A stretch of 7,015 nucleotides of DNA, taken from NCBI GenBank assembly GCA_937927885.1, contig CALEZJ010000454.1:1-7015 (forward strand), written 5' to 3'. Source of the DNA: an uncultured Paracoccaceae bacterium (lineage in GTDB: Bacteria; Pseudomonadota; Alphaproteobacteria; Rhodobacterales; Rhodobacteraceae). The first letter of the stretch is position 1, and each line of letters starts with the position of its first letter. This document shows positions 5,691 to 7,015 of the stretch, piece by piece. The translations under genes were made by a program, and so were the position numbers. Under the pieces are notes generated by a model. That model was not told where the DNA came from and made no database searches. It saw only the letters and a program-made list of their open reading frames with translations.

Positions 5691-6478
5691 CAGCACCCCC
5701 GGAACTGCGCCGGCCGTTTGTCGAGGAAGGCGGCGACCCCCTCGGCGTAATCGGCGCTCTCGCCGCAGGCCTTCATGAACTCGGCCTCGAGGTCGAGATG
5801 GCCATCGAGCGCACCAGCCGCCGCCGCCTGCATGGCGCGTTTGGTCTGCGCATAGCCAAAGGTGGGACCGGCGGCGAGGGTCGCGGCGAGGGCCCGTGCC
5901 TCGGGCAGGAGGGTGGCATCGGGCAGGCATTGCCAGATCAGGCCCCAGTCGGCAGCCTGCCGGGCGCCCAGGGGTTGGGCGGTCAGGGCAAGGCCCATGG
6001 CACGCTGCGGACCCAGAAGCTGGGTCAGATGCCACGATCCGCCGGTATCCGGAATCAGGCCAACCTTTGAAAAAGACTGGATGAATTTTGCGCTTTCGGC
6101 GGCAAGCGTCAGATCGCAGGCCAGCGCCAGCGACGAGCCGGCCCCCGCAGCGACGCCATTCACGGCGCAGACAACAGGCATCGGAAGGGACTTGATCTGG
6201 CGCACCAACGGCGCCCAGAAGCGGCGAACGGTGTCCCCCAGATCGGGCGGGCCGTCCATCTTTCGCGGGTCCCGGTCGCCCAGATCCTGCCCGGCACAGA
6301 ACCCCCGCCCGGCCCCGGTCAGCAGCACACAGCGCGCCTCGGCAGCGGCGCGGGTCAGCGCCTCGCGCAGGGAAAGATGCATGGATTCGGTAAAGGAATT
6401 CAGCCGGTCCGGCCGGTTGAGGGTGATTTCAAGAACACCGCCCGACAGATCGGCCAGCACGGGCCCCGCTTCGCGCAT
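5690..6478 (-). CDS. paaG: PaaG, 1,2-epoxyphenylacetyl-CoA isomerase (crotonase family)
   Basis: A 262-residue crotonase-fold enzyme that isomerises the ring 1,2-epoxide of phenylacetyl-CoA to the seven-membered oxepin-CoA. It resembles E. coli PaaG over its whole length: LNRPDRLNSF (20-29), LLTGAGRGFCAGQDLGDRD (52-70) with the first oxyanion-hole segment, AVNGVAAGAGSSLALACDL (105-123) with the second, FSKVGLIPDTGGSWHL (136-151) carrying the catalytic Asp144, QPLGARQAADWGLIW (168-182) and the ADYAEGVAAFLDKRPAQF end (242-259). This makes paaG more likely than a general enoyl-CoA hydratase; the catalytic Glu pair of hydratases is not apparent. The ATG at 6478-6476 is preceded by GGAGGAG (minus strand, bases 6488-6482). 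It is the first gene of the operon and has a plausible promoter-operator upstream. Confidence 0.94.
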   Translation of the reverse strand: MREAGPVLADLSGGVLEITLNRPDRLNSFTESMHLSLREALTRAAAEARCVLLTGAGRGFCAGQDLGDRDPRKMDGPPDLGDTVRRFWAPLVRQIKSLPMPVVCAVNGVAAGAGSSLALACDLTLAAESAKFIQSFSKVGLIPDTGGSWHLTQLLGPQRAMGLALTAQPLGARQAADWGLIWQCLPDATLLPEARALAATLAAGPTFGYAQTKRAMQAAAAGALDGHLDLEAEFMKACGESADYAEGVAAFLDKRPAQFRGC

Positions 6479-6512
6479 CCGCTCCTCCCAGCCGTTGCGA
6501 CGGGGTCAGCGT

Positions 6513-6540
6513 CGCATAGACCGACCGGTCAGTCAAACAA
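6513..6540 (-). promoter_or_regulatory. Candidate promoter of the paaG-paaI-paaK-tetR operon
   Basis: On the minus strand TTGTTT (6540-6535) and TATGCG (6518-6513) are 16 bases apart, each matching the sigma-70 hexamer at three positions only, so this would be a weak promoter. Initiation would fall near 6506, leaving a short leader of about 28 bases with GGAGGAG before the paaG ATG. The spacer is entirely occupied by the inverted repeat described separately. It lies downstream of the gltA terminator, as needed for independent control. Confidence 0.45.
6519..6534. promoter_or_regulatory. Candidate TetR/PaaR operator
   Basis: GACCGACCGGTCAGTC is a 16-bp inverted repeat in which seven of eight base pairs are symmetrical about the central CC/GG step. 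It fills the spacer between the proposed -35 and -10 elements of the paa operon, where a bound repressor would exclude RNA polymerase. A GACCG-type palindrome is, from memory, the sort of site used by PaaR regulators of Proteobacteria. Assignment to the TetR gene at the operon's end is inference from position. Confidence 0.6.
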
Positions 6541-6565
6541 TTTTCGCAGGGACAAGGCCGACGAT

Positions 6566-6596
6566 AAAAAAACGCCGCCCCCGTGAAGGGGCGGCG
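6566..6596 (-). terminator. Intrinsic terminator of gltA
   Basis: Read on the minus strand, a perfect 9-bp G:C-only stem (6596-6588 with 6581-6573) around a six-base loop is followed immediately by seven T residues (6572-6566). It begins 24 bases after the gltA stop and so ends the gltA transcript, insulating the paa operon immediately downstream on the same strand. Confidence 0.93.
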
Positions 6597-6619
6597 CGCG
6601 ATCAGGCACGAGGCCGGTA

Positions 6620-7015
6620 TCAGCGGTCTTCGACCTCGATGTAGTCGCGATGGCCAACGCCGGTATAGAGCTGGCGCGGGCGACCGATCTTCTGCTCGGT
6701 GTCGGCGATCATCTCTTTCCACTGGCTGATCCAGCCCACCGTGCGCGACAGCGCGAAGATCGGGGTGAACATCGAGGTGGGAAAGCCCATCGCCTCGAGG
6801 ATGATGCCCGAGTAGAAATCGACGTTCGGGTAGAGCTTTTTCGAGACGAAATACTCATCCTCGAGCGCGATGCGTTCAAGCTCCTTGGCCACTTGCAGCG
6901 TCTGGTTGTCCTTGACGCCCAGAAGGCCCAGCACCTCGTCGGCGGATTCCTTCATCACCTTGGCGCGCGGGTCGAAGTTCTTGTAGACGCGGTGGCCGAA
7001 GCCCATCAGGCGGAA
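6620..7015 (-). CDS. gltA: Citrate synthase, C-terminal part (5' end outside window)
   Basis: The last 131 residues of type II (hexameric, Gram-negative type) citrate synthase, which condenses acetyl-CoA with oxaloacetate to enter the TCA cycle. The frame runs to the right edge (FRL precedes the first visible Met). [21 protein letters not shown] carries, within the GHRVYK stretch, the His that corresponds to E. coli His305; [16 protein letters not shown] carries the catalytic Asp (Asp362 in E. coli); [13 protein letters not shown] and [10 protein letters not shown] carry the citrate- and CoA-side arginines. The C-terminus ends in YIEVEDR and is normal. The first catalytic His lies outside the window. 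A strong terminator follows. Confidence 0.97.
   Translation of the reverse strand, partial: FRLMGFGHRVYKNFDPRAKVMKESADEVLGLLGVKDNQTLQVAKELERIALEDEYFVSKKLYPNVDFYSGIILEAMGFPTSMFTPIFALSRTVGWISQWKEMIADTEQKIGRPRQLYTGVGHRDYIEVEDR

Noticed and set aside
3324..5750. An 808-codon open frame on the + strand antisense to the TetR gene, paaK and part of paaI.
   Set aside because: It is the mirror of well-supported genes on the other strand; GC-rich codon bias keeps the antisense frame open, and its sequence (rich in Gly, His, Arg, Asp) shows no family.
5691..6035. An N-terminal extension of PaaI, since its frame stays open up to 6035.
   Set aside because: It overlaps paaG, has shadow-like composition, and the ATG at 5690 gives the standard length and the usual coupled overlap.

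Overview
The window is GC-rich and reads as the chromosome of an alphaproteobacterium, most likely a member of Rhodobacterales (Rhodobacter/Paracoccus/Roseobacter relatives). The evidence is the strong G/C bias at third codon positions, the character of the encoded proteins, and in particular a dihydroorotase-like protein carrying a [10 protein letters not shown]...RPDT signature that I associate from memory with this order. No mobile element, CRISPR array, tRNA or rRNA was seen.

Left part, + strand. The 3' end of hflC (1-476) is closed by a strong hairpin with a UUCG loop (484-511). Next come a small two-TM membrane protein with a bacterial-PH-like C-terminal half (530-967), a 371-base stretch that may hold one small GTG-started ORF (1042-1287) and a candidate promoter (1259-1288), then a dihydroorotase-family gene with a TTG start (1339-2622). 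The latter is ATGA-coupled to plsY (2619-3230), the acyl-phosphate:glycerol-3-phosphate acyltransferase of phospholipid synthesis. The dihydroorotase homologue has lost several metal, catalytic and substrate-binding residues, so it is probably not an enzyme but a non-catalytic partner of the PyrX/PyrC' type.

Right part, - strand. gltA (citrate synthase, only its C-terminus, 6620-7015) ends at a textbook intrinsic terminator (6566-6596). It is followed by a compact phenylacetate operon in the order paaG (5690-6478), paaI (5262-5690), paaK (3948-5258), and a TetR regulator of PaaR type (3330-3923). Gaps are -1, 3 and 24 bases, so the genes are almost certainly co-transcribed. A 16-bp near-palindrome (6519-6534) sits exactly between plausible -35 and -10 hexamers upstream of paaG; it is the obvious candidate operator for the TetR protein encoded at the operon's end, giving an autorepressed unit.

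Together, PaaK activates phenylacetate to phenylacetyl-CoA, PaaG isomerises the ring epoxide made by the PaaABCE oxygenase (not in this window), PaaI hydrolyses stalled CoA thioesters, and the regulator probably senses phenylacetyl-CoA. The plus-strand plsY and the minus-strand paa operon converge on a 99-base spacer (3231-3329).
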